This document shows positions 7,791-19,545 of a stretch of 64,000 nt of DNA, piece by piece. How positions within the stretch are numbered: the stretch's first letter is position 1; each line of letters begins with the position of its first letter. The stretch lies in the NCBI GenBank assembly GCA_005503335.1, contig SCMQ01000019.1, positions 1 to 64,000 on the forward strand. The letters are read 5' to 3'. The notes beneath the pieces are model-generated. The model was not told the origin of the DNA, ran no database searches, and worked only from the letters and a program-made list of their open reading frames with translations. A program made the position numbers and the translations under genes. Source of the DNA: Comamonadaceae bacterium 2FH (GTDB taxonomy: Bacteria; Pseudomonadota; Gammaproteobacteria; Burkholderiales; Burkholderiaceae_C).

Positions 7791-10121
7791 ATGGTCAAGC
7801 GTTCGGTTCAGGATCAGGCAGGGGGACCCGTTCTGGTGTCGCCGGGACTGCTGGCCGCGCCGGTGCTGGATCTGATGTGCTCGCATTTCGTGCTGACCCT
7901 GGCCGCCAAGCAGGGGCCCAAGTTCAACGTGCGGCGCGACCTCAACGGCCTGCTGGCGCTGGCCGGTCGCCACCTGGTGTGGCCGGCGCCGGTGCTGGCG
8001 CGGCTGCGCGCCTTTCTCGCGCGGCGCTGCAAGGACAACGAGTTCTGGCGCGGCCACGAGGCCTTGTCCACGCGCGCCTTCCTCGAGCGCCACGGCACCT
8101 GGCGCGGCCCCTACGAGGAAGGCACGCTGTTCTTCTACCTCGACGAATACGCCAAGGACGCGCCCAAGGACCTGCTCACGGTGCTCAGTGCCACCGGCGC
8201 CTGGCTGACCCAGGCGCTGAAGAAGCAGTCCACCCTGGTGGAGAAGAACATCGACGCGCTCTCGGGCCTGCTGCAGCTCAACCGCGCCGAGCGCGCGCTG
8301 CTGCTGTACGGCACGCTGGCGCGCTACCAGCGCGACCTGCGCAGCCTGCTGGTGGAATTCAAGGTCAACAACGCGCCCGAGGCCTACGCGGCGATCGCCG
8401 AGGTGGCCGGCGTGAACGCGGCCGAGGTCGGCGAGGCGCTGCGCGCCGGCTCGCGCCTGGAGCGCATCGGCCTGGTGGAGAACCTGATCTCCGAGCACAA
8501 CATCACCGACCTGGCCGACCTGATGAAGGTCAGCGAGAAGCTGCCCGCGGTGCTGATGCGCGAATACCGCGACCAGAGCGAGCTGATGGCCGTGTTCACC
8601 CGGCCCTGCGCCAAGAGCGCGCTGGGCCTGGCCGACTTCGCCTTCGTCGCCGAGGACGCCCAGGTGCTCAGCGCCCTGCTGCGCAATGCCGTCGCGCGCC
8701 AGGAGCCCGGGGTCAACGTGTTGCTCTACGGCCCGCCCGGCACCGGCAAGACCGAGCTGGCCAAGGTGGTGGCCCAGGCCGCCGGCCTGGACCTGTTCGA
8801 GGTCGAGTACGCCGACCGCGACGGGCATTCGCTGAGCGGGCGCGACCGCTACCGTTCGCTGCAGATCGCCCAGGTCTTCCTCAAGGGCAGCGCGCACGCG
8901 GCCCTGCTGTTCGACGAGGTCGAGGACGTGTTCCCGCCGATCTCCAGCGAGGCGGCGCAGCTGATGGCGCGCGCCGAGCAGGTGGCGGCGCCGGCCAGCG
9001 CCAGCGTCAGCGGCAAGGCCTGGGTCAACCAGATCCTGGAATCCAACGCCGTGCCCACGATCTGGGTCACCAACCGCATCGAGCAGATCGACCCGGCGTT
9101 CCGCCGGCGCTTCGCCTACCACCTGGAGCTCAAGAGCCCGCCGCCCGGCGCGCGCGAGGGCCTGGTGCGCAAGACGCTGGAGGGCGTGGACGTCTCGGAC
9201 GCCTTCGTCGCGCGCCTGACCGCGCGCAAGGGGCTGACGCCGGCGCAGATCCGCACCGCGGTGCGCTTCGCCGGCCTGGCCTGCGAGGGCGGCCCGGCGG
9301 CGCTGGGCCAGGCTGCGGTCGAGACCTTGATCGAGCGCCAGCTGCGCAACGCCGACCAGGCGCTGGGGCGGCGCGGGGCCGAGGGCGGGGCGCGGCGCAG
9401 CGTGACCCATTACGACCTGGCCATGCTCAACGTCGAGACGCGCTTCGAGGTTCCGCGCATCGTGCAGGCGCTGCAGGCGCGCGGCCACGGCACGCTGTGC
9501 TTCTACGGCGCGCCCGGCACCGGCAAGACCGCGCTGGCCGAGCACATCGCCGAGCGCCTGGACAGGCCGCTTTTGGTCAAGCAGGCCAGCGACCTGATGA
9601 GCAAGTTCGTCGGCGAGACCGAGCAGCACATGGCTGCCATGTTCCGCGAGGCCGAGGCCGAGAAGGCCGTGCTGCTGCTCGACGAGGCCGACAGCTTCCT
9701 GCAGGACCGGCGCGGCGCGCAGCGCAACTACGAGGTCAGCGAGGTCAACGAGATGCTGCAGGGCATGGAGCGCTTCGCCGGCATCTTCATCTGCACTACC
9801 AACCTGATGGACCGCATCGACCAGGCCGCGCTCAGGCGCTTCACCTTCAAGATCCGCTTCCTGCCGCTCACGCGCGCGCAGCGCGAGCAGATGTTCGTGA
9901 CCGAGGTGCTGGGCGGCGAGGCCGCAGGCCTGAGCGAGGCCCTGCGCGCGCGCCTGGCCCGGCTCGAGCAGCTGTGCCCCGGCGACTTCGCCGCCGTGAA
10001 GCGCCAGACCGACATCCTGGCCGCCGCCTTCGGGCCCGAGGAGTTCCTCGAGCAGCTCGAGGCCGAGCACCGGCTCAAGCCCGAGGTGCGCGAGGCGCGC
10101 GCCATGGGCTTCGTGCAGTGA
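7791..10121 (+). CDS. AAA+ ATPase with two ATPase domains
   Basis: A 776-residue cytosolic protein. The first 300 residues are a mainly helical region I do not recognise. The first ATPase module has Walker A GPPGTGKT at residues 314-321 and Walker B ALLFDEVEDVF. The second has GAPGTGKT at 573-580, Walker B AVLLLDEADSF and an arginine-finger-like RIDQAALRRF. Both motor sites look intact. The ATG at 7791 is preferred because GGAGG lies 7 nt upstream; an in-frame ATG at 7752 is possible. It resembles CDC48/SpoVK-type remodelling ATPases, but the partner is unknown and no protease or chaperone gene is adjacent. It diverges from ilvA and converges on the VOC gene. Confidence 0.85.
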   Translation: MVKRSVQDQAGGPVLVSPGLLAAPVLDLMCSHFVLTLAAKQGPKFNVRRDLNGLLALAGRHLVWPAPVLARLRAFLARRCKDNEFWRGHEALSTRAFLERHGTWRGPYEEGTLFFYLDEYAKDAPKDLLTVLSATGAWLTQALKKQSTLVEKNIDALSGLLQLNRAERALLLYGTLARYQRDLRSLLVEFKVNNAPEAYAAIAEVAGVNAAEVGEALRAGSRLERIGLVENLISEHNITDLADLMKVSEKLPAVLMREYRDQSELMAVFTRPCAKSALGLADFAFVAEDAQVLSALLRNAVARQEPGVNVLLYGPPGTGKTELAKVVAQAAGLDLFEVEYADRDGHSLSGRDRYRSLQIAQVFLKGSAHAALLFDEVEDVFPPISSEAAQLMARAEQVAAPASASVSGKAWVNQILESNAVPTIWVTNRIEQIDPAFRRRFAYHLELKSPPPGAREGLVRKTLEGVDVSDAFVARLTARKGLTPAQIRTAVRFAGLACEGGPAALGQAAVETLIERQLRNADQALGRRGAEGGARRSVTHYDLAMLNVETRFEVPRIVQALQARGHGTLCFYGAPGTGKTALAEHIAERLDRPLLVKQASDLMSKFVGETEQHMAAMFREAEAEKAVLLLDEADSFLQDRRGAQRNYEVSEVNEMLQGMERFAGIFICTTNLMDRIDQAALRRFTFKIRFLPLTRAQREQMFVTEVLGGEAAGLSEALRARLARLEQLCPGDFAAVKRQTDILAAAFGPEEFLEQLEAEHRLKPEVREARAMGFVQ

Positions 10122-10137
10122 AGACGCGCGCGGCGCT

Positions 10138-10548
10138 TCAGGCCGGGGTGGCGGGCCCCTTGAGCTCGACCGTATTGCCTTCCGGGTCGCTCATGTAGAT
10201 CGAGGGGCCCAGGCCCTCGGCGCCGTAGCGCGTCGCGGTGTCACCGGCCGCCACGCCGGCGGCCTCGAGCTGGCGCCGGATCCCGGCTTCGTCGAAGGGG
10301 TCCACGCGCAGGCAGAAATGGTCGAGATTGCGCCCCTGGTCGCCGGGCGGGGCGCCGCCGGCACGGCCCAGCGGGCCATCCACGGTCACCAGGTCGATCA
10401 GGCTGCGGCCCGCGCGCAGCTGCACCAAGCCCAGGTCCTGGACGCGCCGCTCGACCTGGCAACCCAGCACCGCCACGTAGAAGCGGATCATGGCCTCGAG
10501 GTCCACGACCCGAAGCACCAGATGGTCGATCTCGCGGATGTGGATCAT
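10138..10548 (-). CDS. VOC (glyoxalase/bleomycin-resistance) family protein
   Basis: A 136-residue single-domain vicinal-oxygen-chelate protein with two beta-alpha-beta-beta-beta modules: IDHLVLRVVDLEAMIRFY, and later NLDHFCLRVDPFD and YMSDPEGNTVELKGP. Candidate metal ligands are the His of DHLVLR, the His of LDHFCL and the Glu of TVELK. The ATG at 10548 starts MIHIREIDHLVL as usual for the family. Relatives act as glyoxalases, fosfomycin or bleomycin resistance proteins or ring-cleavage dioxygenases, and sequence does not decide between them. The gene lies downstream of recQ on the same strand, 71 nt from its stop. Confidence 0.85.
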   Translation of the reverse strand: MIHIREIDHLVLRVVDLEAMIRFYVAVLGCQVERRVQDLGLVQLRAGRSLIDLVTVDGPLGRAGGAPPGDQGRNLDHFCLRVDPFDEAGIRRQLEAAGVAAGDTATRYGAEGLGPSIYMSDPEGNTVELKGPATPA

Positions 10549-10619
10549 GCGGACGGCCCTGCTTGTCGCTTCCTCGATACTAGGCGGGGCCGGTCTCCCC
10601 CGCAAGCCGCGGGGCGCGC

Positions 10620-12560
10620 TCAGACCTCGCCGCCGCACACCTGCAGCACCTGGGCGCCGTATTTCTCGAGCTTGGACGCGCCTATGCCGCTGACCCCTTG
10701 CAGGTCGTCCAGCGTTTGCGGGGCCAGCGCCGCGATCGCGGCCAGGGTGGCGTCGTGGAAGATCACGTAGGCCGGCAGGTTGTGCTCGCGCGCGACCTCG
10801 GCGCGCCAGGCGCGCAGGGCCTCGAAGCGCGCCTGTGCCTCGGCGCCCAGGGCGGCCGCCACGGCGGCCGGCGCCTTGGGGGCCGACCGGTCGCGCCGCG
10901 TGCGGCGCCCGGCCGGCGCCGAGACTGACTCGCGCAGCATCACCGGCACCTCGCCGCGCAGCACGGCGCGCGAGGCCTCGGTCAGCTGCAGGGTGTTGAA
11001 GGCCTGCGGGTTGACGGCCAGGGCGCCGGTCGCGATCAGCTGGCGCAGCACGCCGCGCAGCTGGGCCTCGCCGAGCGCGGCCCCCAGGCCGAAGGTGCTC
11101 AGGCTCGCGTGGCCGAACTGCGCGACCTTGTCGGTCTGCTTGCCGCGCAGGATGTCGATGATGTGGCCGGCGCCGAAGCTGATGCCGCTTTGCTGCTGCA
11201 CGCGGTAGACGGTGGACAGCAGCTTGCGCGCGGCCTCGGTGCCGTCCCAGACCTCGGGCGGGTTCAGGCAGTTGTCGCAATTCCCACATGTGGCCCCCAC
11301 GCTCGGCACTTCGTGTCCTCGCTGCCCCCCGAGGGGGCCGTGTCCGCCTTGGGGCGGCCCGGCGGCGGACGGCTGGCTTCCGTACACTTCCCCGAAGTAA
11401 CCGAGCAGGCGCACGCGCCGGCAGTCGGTGGCCTCGGCCAGGGCCAGCAGGGCGTCGAGCTTGCCGACCATGACCTGCTTGAAATCCTCGCCGGCCGGGC
11501 TCTCGTCGATCATGCGGCGCTGGTTCACCACGTCCTGCAGGCCGTAGGCCATCCAGGCGTCGGCCGGCAGGCCGTCGCGCCCGGCGCGGCCGGTCTCCTG
11601 GTAGTAGCCCTCTATGTTCTTGGGCATGTCCACATGGGCGACGAAGCGCACGTCGGGCTTGTCTATGCCCATGCCGAAGGCGATGGTCGCCACCATCACG
11701 ATGCCGTCCTCGCGCAGGAAGCGGTCCTGGTGGCGCTGGCGCACGGCTGCATGAAGGCCCGCGTGGTAGGGCAGGGCGTTGAGGCCGGCGTCGGCCAGGG
11801 TCTGCGCGATGTCCTCGACCTTGCGGCGCGACTGGCAGTAGACCACGCCGGCTTCGCCGGCATGCTCGCCCTCGATGAAGCGCAGCAGCTGGGTGGTCGC
11901 GTCCTTCTTCTCGACGATGGTGTAACGGATGTTGGGCCGGTCGAAGCTGCTGACGAACTGCTGCGCGTCCTCGAGTTGCAGGCGCTCGACGATGTCGGCG
12001 CGCGTCAGCGCGTCGGCCGTGGCGGTGAGGGCGATGCGCGGCACGCCGGCGTAGCGCTCGTGCAGCACCGTGAGCTGGCGGTACTCGGGGCGGAAATCGT
12101 GGCCCCACTGGCTCACGCAATGCGCCTCGTCGATCGCGAACAGGGCCAGCTGGCCGCGCTCGTGCAGGCTGTCGAGCTGGGCCAGGAAGCGCGGCGTGGT
12201 CACGCGCTCGGGCGCGGCGTAGAGCAGGGTGATCTCGCCGCGGCGCAGGCGCTGCTCGACCTGGGCCGCCTCTTCGCCGCTGAGCGTGGAGTTGAGGAAG
12301 GCCGCTTCCACCCCGGCCTCGTGCAGCGCGCCGACCTGGTCGTGCATCAGCGCGATCAGCGGCGAGACCACGACGCTGACCCCGTGCCCCGCGCGCTGGC
12401 GCGCGATCGCCGGGACCTGGTAGCACAGGCTCTTGCCGCCGCCGGTGGGCATCAGCACCAGGGCGTCGCCGCCGGCGCTGACATGGTCGATGATGGCCTG
12501 CTGCGGGCCGCGGAAGGCGTCGTAGCCGAAAACCTCGCGCAGGATGGACAGGTGGGTCAA
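10620..12560 (-). CDS. recQ: ATP-dependent DNA helicase RecQ
   Basis: A 3'-to-5' superfamily 2 helicase of recombination and repair, 646 residues. Motif I is [12 protein letters not shown], the Walker B/aromatic-rich loop is [18 protein letters not shown], motif VI is [10 protein letters not shown], the RQC zinc cluster ends in CGNCDNC, and a C-terminal HRDC domain is visible. The start is uncertain: the frame is open far upstream with no nearby ATG, and TTG at 12560 (codons for [11 protein letters not shown]) best fits the family N-terminus, without a clear ribosome binding site. Between the first zinc cysteine (in TDCRRV) and CGNCDNC there are 44 residues rather than the 16 of the E. coli enzyme. 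The excess is encoded by an in-frame palindromic repeat. Confidence 0.93.
   Translation of the reverse strand: MTHLSILREVFGYDAFRGPQQAIIDHVSAGGDALVLMPTGGGKSLCYQVPAIARQRAGHGVSVVVSPLIALMHDQVGALHEAGVEAAFLNSTLSGEEAAQVEQRLRRGEITLLYAAPERVTTPRFLAQLDSLHERGQLALFAIDEAHCVSQWGHDFRPEYRQLTVLHERYAGVPRIALTATADALTRADIVERLQLEDAQQFVSSFDRPNIRYTIVEKKDATTQLLRFIEGEHAGEAGVVYCQSRRKVEDIAQTLADAGLNALPYHAGLHAAVRQRHQDRFLREDGIVMVATIAFGMGIDKPDVRFVAHVDMPKNIEGYYQETGRAGRDGLPADAWMAYGLQDVVNQRRMIDESPAGEDFKQVMVGKLDALLALAEATDCRRVRLLGYFGEVYGSQPSAAGPPQGGHGPLGGQRGHEVPSVGATCGNCDNCLNPPEVWDGTEAARKLLSTVYRVQQQSGISFGAGHIIDILRGKQTDKVAQFGHASLSTFGLGAALGEAQLRGVLRQLIATGALAVNPQAFNTLQLTEASRAVLRGEVPVMLRESVSAPAGRRTRRDRSAPKAPAAVAAALGAEAQARFEALRAWRAEVAREHNLPAYVIFHDATLAAIAALAPQTLDDLQGVSGIGASKLEKYGAQVLQVCGGEV
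11291..11391. repeat. GC-rich palindromic repeat inserted within recQ
   Basis: A block containing CCCCCCGAGGGGG and a second C/G-rich arm resembles the dispersed extragenic palindromes common in Comamonadaceae genomes. Here it lies inside recQ and adds about 28 residues (Gly/Pro/Ser-rich) to the zinc-binding region without breaking the frame. No second copy was noticed in the window, so its repeat status rests on my recollection of related genomes. Confidence 0.55.
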
Positions 12561-12680
12561 GGCAGAAAAGGGGGCAAGGGGGAAAGGGGGAGAACAGGAA
12601 GAGTCGGCCAGCCCGCCATTGTCTCGCGAAATTCTCCCCCCGAAATTGCCCCGCCGGGCGCCGGGTCGGCCGCCTCTTCC

Positions 12681-12686
12681 TACAAT
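12681..12686 (+). promoter_or_regulatory. -10 element of first metH gene
   Basis: TACAAT ends 9 nt before the ATG at 12696, so transcription should begin within a few bases of the start codon. There is no room for a ribosome binding site, which suggests a leaderless or nearly leaderless mRNA. No good -35 is seen. Confidence 0.5.
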
Positions 12687-12695
12687 CGGGGCCCT

Positions 12696-13742
12696 ATGAA
12701 GCCGCTGACCTACACCCGCGCCCAGGCGCTGCCCGAGATCCTGAAGCACCGCATCGCCATCCTCGACGGCGCCATGGGCACCATGATCCAGCGCTTCAAG
12801 CTGAGCGAGGCGCAGTACCGCGGCGAGCGCTTCAAGGACTTCCACAAGGACGTCAAGGGCAACAACGAGCTGCTCTCGCTGACCCGGCCCGACGTGATCC
12901 GCGACATCCACGAGGGCTATCTGGCCGCCGGCGCCGACCTGATCGAGACCAACACCTTCGGCGCGACCCGCATCGCCCAGGCCGACTACGACATGGCCGA
13001 GCTGGCGCGCGAGATGAACCTGGACTCGGCCCGGCTGGCGCGCGCGGCCTGCGACAAGTTCTCCACGCCCGACAAGCCGCGCTTCGTCGCCGGCGCGCTC
13101 GGCCCCACGCCCAAGACCGCCAGCATCAGCCCCGACGTGAACGACCCCGGCGCGCGCAACGTGAGCTTCGAGGAGCTGCGTGCGGCCTACTACGAGCAGA
13201 CCGAGGCCCTGGTCGAGGGCGGCTCCGACCTGCTGCTGGTCGAGACCATCTTCGACACGTTGAACGCCAAGGCCGCGCTGTTCGCCATCGACGAGTATTT
13301 CGAGGCCTCGGGCGAGCGCCTGCCCATCCTGATCAGCGGCACCGTGACCGACGCCTCGGGCCGCATCCTGAGCGGCCAGACCGTCACCGCCTTCTGGCAC
13401 AGCGTGCGCCACGCCCGGCCTTTGGCGGTGGGCCTGAACTGCGCCCTGGGCGCGGCCCTGATGCGGCCCTACATCCAGGAGCTGCACAAGGCGGCGCCCG
13501 ACACCTTCATCAGCTGCTACCCCAACGCCGGCCTGCCCAACCCCATGAGCGAGACCGGCTTCGACGAGACGCCCGAGGTCACCAGCCGCCTGCTGCAGGA
13601 GTTCGCGGCCGAGGGCCTGGTCAACATCGTTGGCGGCTGCTGCGGCACCACGCCCGACCACATCGGCGCGATCCACCGCGCCGTGGCGCCGCTGGCCACG
13701 CGCGCCTTGCAGGCCGGCCCGTTCTACCGCGAAGCCGCCTGA
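12696..13742 (+). CDS. metH: methionine synthase, homocysteine-binding subunit (split MetH, part 1)
   Basis: A 348-residue protein matching only the N-terminal homocysteine S-methyltransferase module of cobalamin-dependent MetH. Seen are [12 protein letters not shown] at the start, the zinc-cysteine regions VGLNCALGA and [12 protein letters not shown], and the [12 protein letters not shown] motif. It transfers the methyl group from methylcobalamin to homocysteine and must act with the separate protein at 15383-18106. Splitting at this domain border is usual in Burkholderiales. The ATG at 12696 lies directly behind a -10 box. The 3' end overlaps the convergent LysR gene by 19 nt. Confidence 0.93.
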   Translation: MKPLTYTRAQALPEILKHRIAILDGAMGTMIQRFKLSEAQYRGERFKDFHKDVKGNNELLSLTRPDVIRDIHEGYLAAGADLIETNTFGATRIAQADYDMAELAREMNLDSARLARAACDKFSTPDKPRFVAGALGPTPKTASISPDVNDPGARNVSFEELRAAYYEQTEALVEGGSDLLLVETIFDTLNAKAALFAIDEYFEASGERLPILISGTVTDASGRILSGQTVTAFWHSVRHARPLAVGLNCALGAALMRPYIQELHKAAPDTFISCYPNAGLPNPMSETGFDETPEVTSRLLQEFAAEGLVNIVGGCCGTTPDHIGAIHRAVAPLATRALQAGPFYREAA

Positions 13743-14668
13743 GCGGCCGCGGCGGCCTCGGCCATCAGCGCCACGAAGCGCTGCGCGCCCAGGCCCAGCG
13801 GGCGCGCGCGCGACCAGACTACGTCCACCCACAGCGTGAGCGCGTTGCTCAGGTTCTCGAACGACAGCGCCACCAGGGCGCCGGCCTCCATGCGTGCGCG
13901 CACCAGGGCGTGCGGCAGCCGGCCCCAGCCCAGGCCGGCCTCGATCAGCGCCAGCGCGGCAATGTGGTTGTCGGTGCGCCAGTGGTGGCGCGCGTAGACG
14001 AAGCGCGGGTCGCGCTGCGCCGGGTCGCGGCTGGCGACCACGATCTGGCGTGTGCCGGTCAGGTGCTCCTCGCGCAGCCGGGCGGCCCCGGCCGGCTCGC
14101 CGCGTGCCTGGGCCGCCGCGCGCGCGGCCTGCAGCACCGGGTGCTGCGGCGCCATCACCGCTACCAGGGTCTCGCTGCCGACCTCCTGAAAGCCCTCGCT
14201 GCCGTCTATGCTGGGCCGCTCGAACACCAGGGCCAGCTGGGCACGGCCGGCGTGCAGCAGGGCCAGGGCGTCGGTCTGGGGCGCGGCCAGCACCTCGACC
14301 TGCAGCAGCGGGTACTCGGCGGCCAGGGCGGCCAGCGGGCCGCTCCAGCGCCCGGCCAGCAGCTCGGGCGCGATGGCCAGCGTCAGGCATTGCTCCAGCC
14401 CCTGGTGCAGGGCCTGGGCCTGCACGTTGAGTTGCTGCAGCTGGGCCGCGAGCTGGCGTGCCTGGGGCTCGAGCGCGCGCGCCGCGGGCGTGGGACGGGG
14501 CTCGCGGCCCTGGCGGTCGAACAGCGCCAGGCCGAGCTCGGCCTCCAGGTGGGCCATGGTCATGCTGACGGCCGAGGGCACGCGGCCCAGGGCGCGCGCC
14601 GCGGCCGAGAACGAGCCCTGGTCGAGCACGGCCAGGAACACCTGCACGCTGTCGCTGGAAAAAGCCAT
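13724..14668 (-). CDS. LysR-family regulator, divergent from PACE efflux gene
   Basis: A 314-residue transcription factor. The N-terminal winged helix-turn-helix (residues about 5-64: [20 protein letters not shown], then [19 protein letters not shown]) is followed by a periplasmic-binding-like effector domain. The ATG at 14668 gives the standard LysR start. It diverges from the PACE transporter gene with 73 nt between starts, and that gap holds a perfect T-N11-A box. LysR/PACE divergent pairs are a known arrangement in which the regulator controls the exporter. The effector is unknown. The unit is wedged between the two metH genes. Confidence 0.88.
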   Translation of the reverse strand: MAFSSDSVQVFLAVLDQGSFSAAARALGRVPSAVSMTMAHLEAELGLALFDRQGREPRPTPAARALEPQARQLAAQLQQLNVQAQALHQGLEQCLTLAIAPELLAGRWSGPLAALAAEYPLLQVEVLAAPQTDALALLHAGRAQLALVFERPSIDGSEGFQEVGSETLVAVMAPQHPVLQAARAAAQARGEPAGAARLREEHLTGTRQIVVASRDPAQRDPRFVYARHHWRTDNHIAALALIEAGLGWGRLPHALVRARMEAGALVALSFENLSNALTLWVDVVWSRARPLGLGAQRFVALMAEAAAAAQAASR

Positions 14669-14681
14669 GGCGTCCGATCTT

Positions 14682-14694
14682 TCAGAAAAACTGA
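14682..14694. promoter_or_regulatory. LysR-type T-N11-A operator
   Basis: TCAGAAAAACTGA is a perfect 4-bp inverted repeat with a 5-nt centre, in an AT-rich gap between the divergent LysR and PACE genes. It meets the T-N11-A rule for LysR recognition and lies 14 nt upstream of the LysR start codon. Confidence 0.6.
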
Positions 14695-14741
14695 TATTTA
14701 TTGACTTTATATGTCAGCGACACGCCGATAAAGTGCCTCCC

Positions 14742-15233
14742 ATGTCGTCCGCGCCGTCTTCGATTTCCGCCGCCGCCCCCTCCGGGCCCCTCTGGTTCAG
14801 CCTGCAGGGGCTGCGCCGCCGCCTGCTCTACGTTAGCGTCTTCGAGGGCCTGGCCGTCGCCTGCACCAGCTGGGGCCTGTCGCAGATGTCGGGCCAGGAC
14901 CTGGCCCATGCCGGGGTCATGGGCCTGGCCTCCTCGGCCATCGCGGTGTTCTGGAACTTCCTGTTCAACGCCTGCTTCGAGCGCTGGGAGGCGCGCCAGG
15001 CCCGGCGCGGGCGCAGCCTGGGGCGCCGCATCGCCCACGCGGCGGGTTTCGAGGGCGGCCTGGTGCTGTCCCTGGTGCCGCTGTTCGCCTGGTGGTTCGG
15101 CGTCAGCCTGTGGCAGGCCTTGGTGATGGACCTGGGCCTGATCCTGTTCTTCCTGGGCTACACCTTCGTCTTCAACTGGGGCTTCGACCGGCTGTTCGGG
15201 CTGCCGGCCTCGGCCTGTCCTGTGGTGACCTGA
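14742..15233 (+). CDS. PACE-family efflux transporter
   Basis: A 163-residue inner-membrane protein with two tandem bacterial transmembrane pair domains and four hydrophobic segments. The repeats are visible as RRLLYVSVFEGLAVACTSWG and the matching AGFEGGLVLSLVPLFAWWFG, each followed by a second helix ending in FNACFERWE or FNWGFDRLFG. Proteobacterial PACE proteins such as AceI export biocides or short diamines driven by the proton gradient. The ATG at 14742 follows the divergent promoter region. The LysR gene next door is the likely regulator. The substrate is unknown. Confidence 0.88.
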   Translation: MSSAPSSISAAAPSGPLWFSLQGLRRRLLYVSVFEGLAVACTSWGLSQMSGQDLAHAGVMGLASSAIAVFWNFLFNACFERWEARQARRGRSLGRRIAHAAGFEGGLVLSLVPLFAWWFGVSLWQALVMDLGLILFFLGYTFVFNWGFDRLFGLPASACPVVT

Positions 15234-15278
15234 GCGCCTCGGCCGCGACGCCGAGGCCATTGCCGTAAAATCTGCCCT

Positions 15279-15353
15279 CCCCCCAAGGAGCGTTGCAGCG
15301 GACAGGTGTCAGGTCCGTCAGGCTTGGGGAACCGATCTCCGCAACGACGCTCG
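15279..15353 (+). ncRNA. S-adenosylhomocysteine (SAH) riboswitch
   Basis: The element follows the SAH riboswitch plan. CCCCAAG (15281-15287) pairs with CTTGGGG (15323-15329). The conserved GAGCGTTGCAG follows, a variable hairpin (CGGAC...GTCCG) sits inside, then TCAGGCTTGGGG. The far arm CAACGACGCTC (15342-15352) pairs back onto GAGCG/CGTTG as a pseudoknot. It ends 30 nt before the second metH gene. SAH riboswitches are known upstream of ahcY and metH in betaproteobacteria and raise expression when SAH builds up. Confidence 0.85.
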
Positions 15354-15382
15354 CCTGAACCGTGCCTTGCCCAGGTGAGACC

Positions 15383-18106
<2,724 letters not shown>

Positions 18107-18263
18107 TCTGTAGCGTCTTACCCCGCGTTACAAATCAGACACTCAGCTTTGCTCGAGGCTGTGTAACTTTCCCCCTGCTCGGCCGTTATGGCTGGAACGG
18201 CGCTGCGCGACCCGCTTCCGGGTTGCTTGCCATGCGCCGTGTTTGACACAAGAGAGGGAAAGC

Positions 18264-19064
18264 ATGACGACAACCTATGAACAAGCCGCGCGGCAGGGCG
18301 CCACGCCCGCACGCAACCCAGCGCTTCTGTGGGGCGTGATCGGCGCCCTGGGCACGGCCGTCGTGGCGCTGGCCGCCGTCCTGGTCTGGGTCCAGCGCCC
18401 CGCGCCGACACCGCTGGCCGCGCCCACCGTGGCGGGGGCCCCGCTGGCTCCGGCCCCCGCCGGGCAGGCTGCAGGCAGGGAGGAACTGCTGCAGGACGGT
18501 CCGGCCGAGCCGCCGGCCAAGCCGGCCGCCAAAGCGGTCGAGAAAAGGCCTGCAGCCACCCCGCGCCCTGTGCCGCATCCCGCGCCGGCGCCCATGGCCA
18601 AGGCGCCCGCGGCGGCGATGCCCGCCCCCGCGCCTGAGCCGGCACGCGCCATCTGCTACAGCTGCGGCACCGTCGAGTCGGTGACCCAGGTGCAGCGCGA
18701 GGCACCGACCTCGGGCATGGGCGCGGTGGCGGGCGGCGTGCTCGGCGCCGTGGTCGGCAACCAGGTCGGCAAGGGCGGCGGCCGCACGGCGGCCACCGTG
18801 CTGGGCGCCGTCGGCGGCGGCCTGCTGGGCAATACGGTTGAGAAGCGCATGCGTCCCCAGACCGTCTACCAGATCGGCGTGCGCATGGAAAATGGCCAGC
18901 TGCGCACCGTGGAGCGCGCCGCGCCGGTCAACGTGGGCAGCCGCGTCACGCTGGAGGGCGAGACCCTGCGCACCGCCGACGGTGCCGTGGTGCCCGAACT
19001 CCAGCGTCCCGCACCCGCGCCGCAGCAGGCGCCGGGGCCGGTCTACACCAGCGGTGGCGGCTGA
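18264..19064 (+). CDS. membrane-anchored glycine-zipper 2TM protein
   Basis: A 266-residue protein in four parts: a short cytosolic N-terminus, one transmembrane helix (about residues 21-43, LLWGVIGALGTAVVALAAVLVW), a Pro/Ala-rich linker to about residue 130, and a glycine-zipper domain (GAVAGGVLGAVVGNQVGKGGG, then VLGAVGGGLLGN). Before the zipper is a CYSCGTVESV motif that recurs in the next gene. The start at 18264 has AGAGAGGGAAAG upstream. Such proteins are envelope-associated, related to SlyB/17-kDa antigen types, usually with unknown or structural roles. The cysteine pair could bind metal or form a disulfide. Confidence 0.8.
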   Translation: MTTTYEQAARQGATPARNPALLWGVIGALGTAVVALAAVLVWVQRPAPTPLAAPTVAGAPLAPAPAGQAAGREELLQDGPAEPPAKPAAKAVEKRPAATPRPVPHPAPAPMAKAPAAAMPAPAPEPARAICYSCGTVESVTQVQREAPTSGMGAVAGGVLGAVVGNQVGKGGGRTAATVLGAVGGGLLGNTVEKRMRPQTVYQIGVRMENGQLRTVERAAPVNVGSRVTLEGETLRTADGAVVPELQRPAPAPQQAPGPVYTSGGG

Positions 19065-19116
19065 GTCTGCATCCCGCCTGCCGATTACGATCGAACTCCC
19101 CTAGCTTCAGAGAACC

Positions 19117-19545
19117 ATGATGAAAAAAATCCTCCTCGCCAGCCTCATGAGCGCCTTCGCCCTGGGGGCGCTGGCCCAGCCGCCCGCCAAGTCCGGCGGC
19201 AAGGCGCTCTGTGATCAGTGCGGCACGGTGCAGGCCGTCAAGCAGGAAAAACGCAAGGGTGAGGGCGGCGCGGCCGGCATCGTCGGCGGTGCCGTGGTCG
19301 GCGGCCTGCTGGGCAACCAGGTCGGCGGCGGCACCGGCAAGACCCTGGCCACGGCCGGCGGCGCCGTGGCCGGCGGCGTGATCGGCAACGAGGTCCAGAA
19401 GCGGGTCACCAGCAAGACGGTCTGGGTGACCACCGTGCGCATGAAGGATGGCAGCATCCGCAACTTCGAGCAGGAAGCCCAGCCGGGCTGGGCCGCGGGC
19501 AACGTGGTCCAGGTGCAGCAGGGCGGGGCGCTGATGCGGCGTTAA
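19117..19545 (+). CDS. secreted glycine-zipper 2TM protein, paralog of preceding gene
   Basis: A 142-residue protein with a signal peptide ([20 protein letters not shown], cleaved near residue 20) and no lipobox cysteine. Then follow [11 protein letters not shown] and the zipper [19 protein letters not shown] and [11 protein letters not shown]. It aligns with the C-terminal half of the protein at 18264-19064, including the Cys-x2-CGTV motif and a final domain with [13 protein letters not shown], so the two are tandem paralogs with different N-terminal anchors. Start 19117 or 19120. Its last codons overlap the convergent slipin gene by 4 nt. Probably periplasmic or outer-membrane associated. 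Confidence 0.82.
   Translation: MMKKILLASLMSAFALGALAQPPAKSGGKALCDQCGTVQAVKQEKRKGEGGAAGIVGGAVVGGLLGNQVGGGTGKTLATAGGAVAGGVIGNEVQKRVTSKTVWVTTVRMKDGSIRNFEQEAQPGWAAGNVVQVQQGGALMRR

Noticed and set aside
5951-10198. Very long plus-strand open frame of 1415 codons
   Set aside because: It crosses several real genes antisense and out of frame, is dominated by Arg, Gly, Ala and Pro, and shows no family motif. It is a by-product of GC-rich codon use.
15279-15353. Cobalamin riboswitch as explanation of the metH leader
   Set aside because: The region is too short and lacks the B12-box. The GAGCGTTGC, TCAGGCTTGGGG and CAACGACGCTC layout fits the SAH riboswitch instead.
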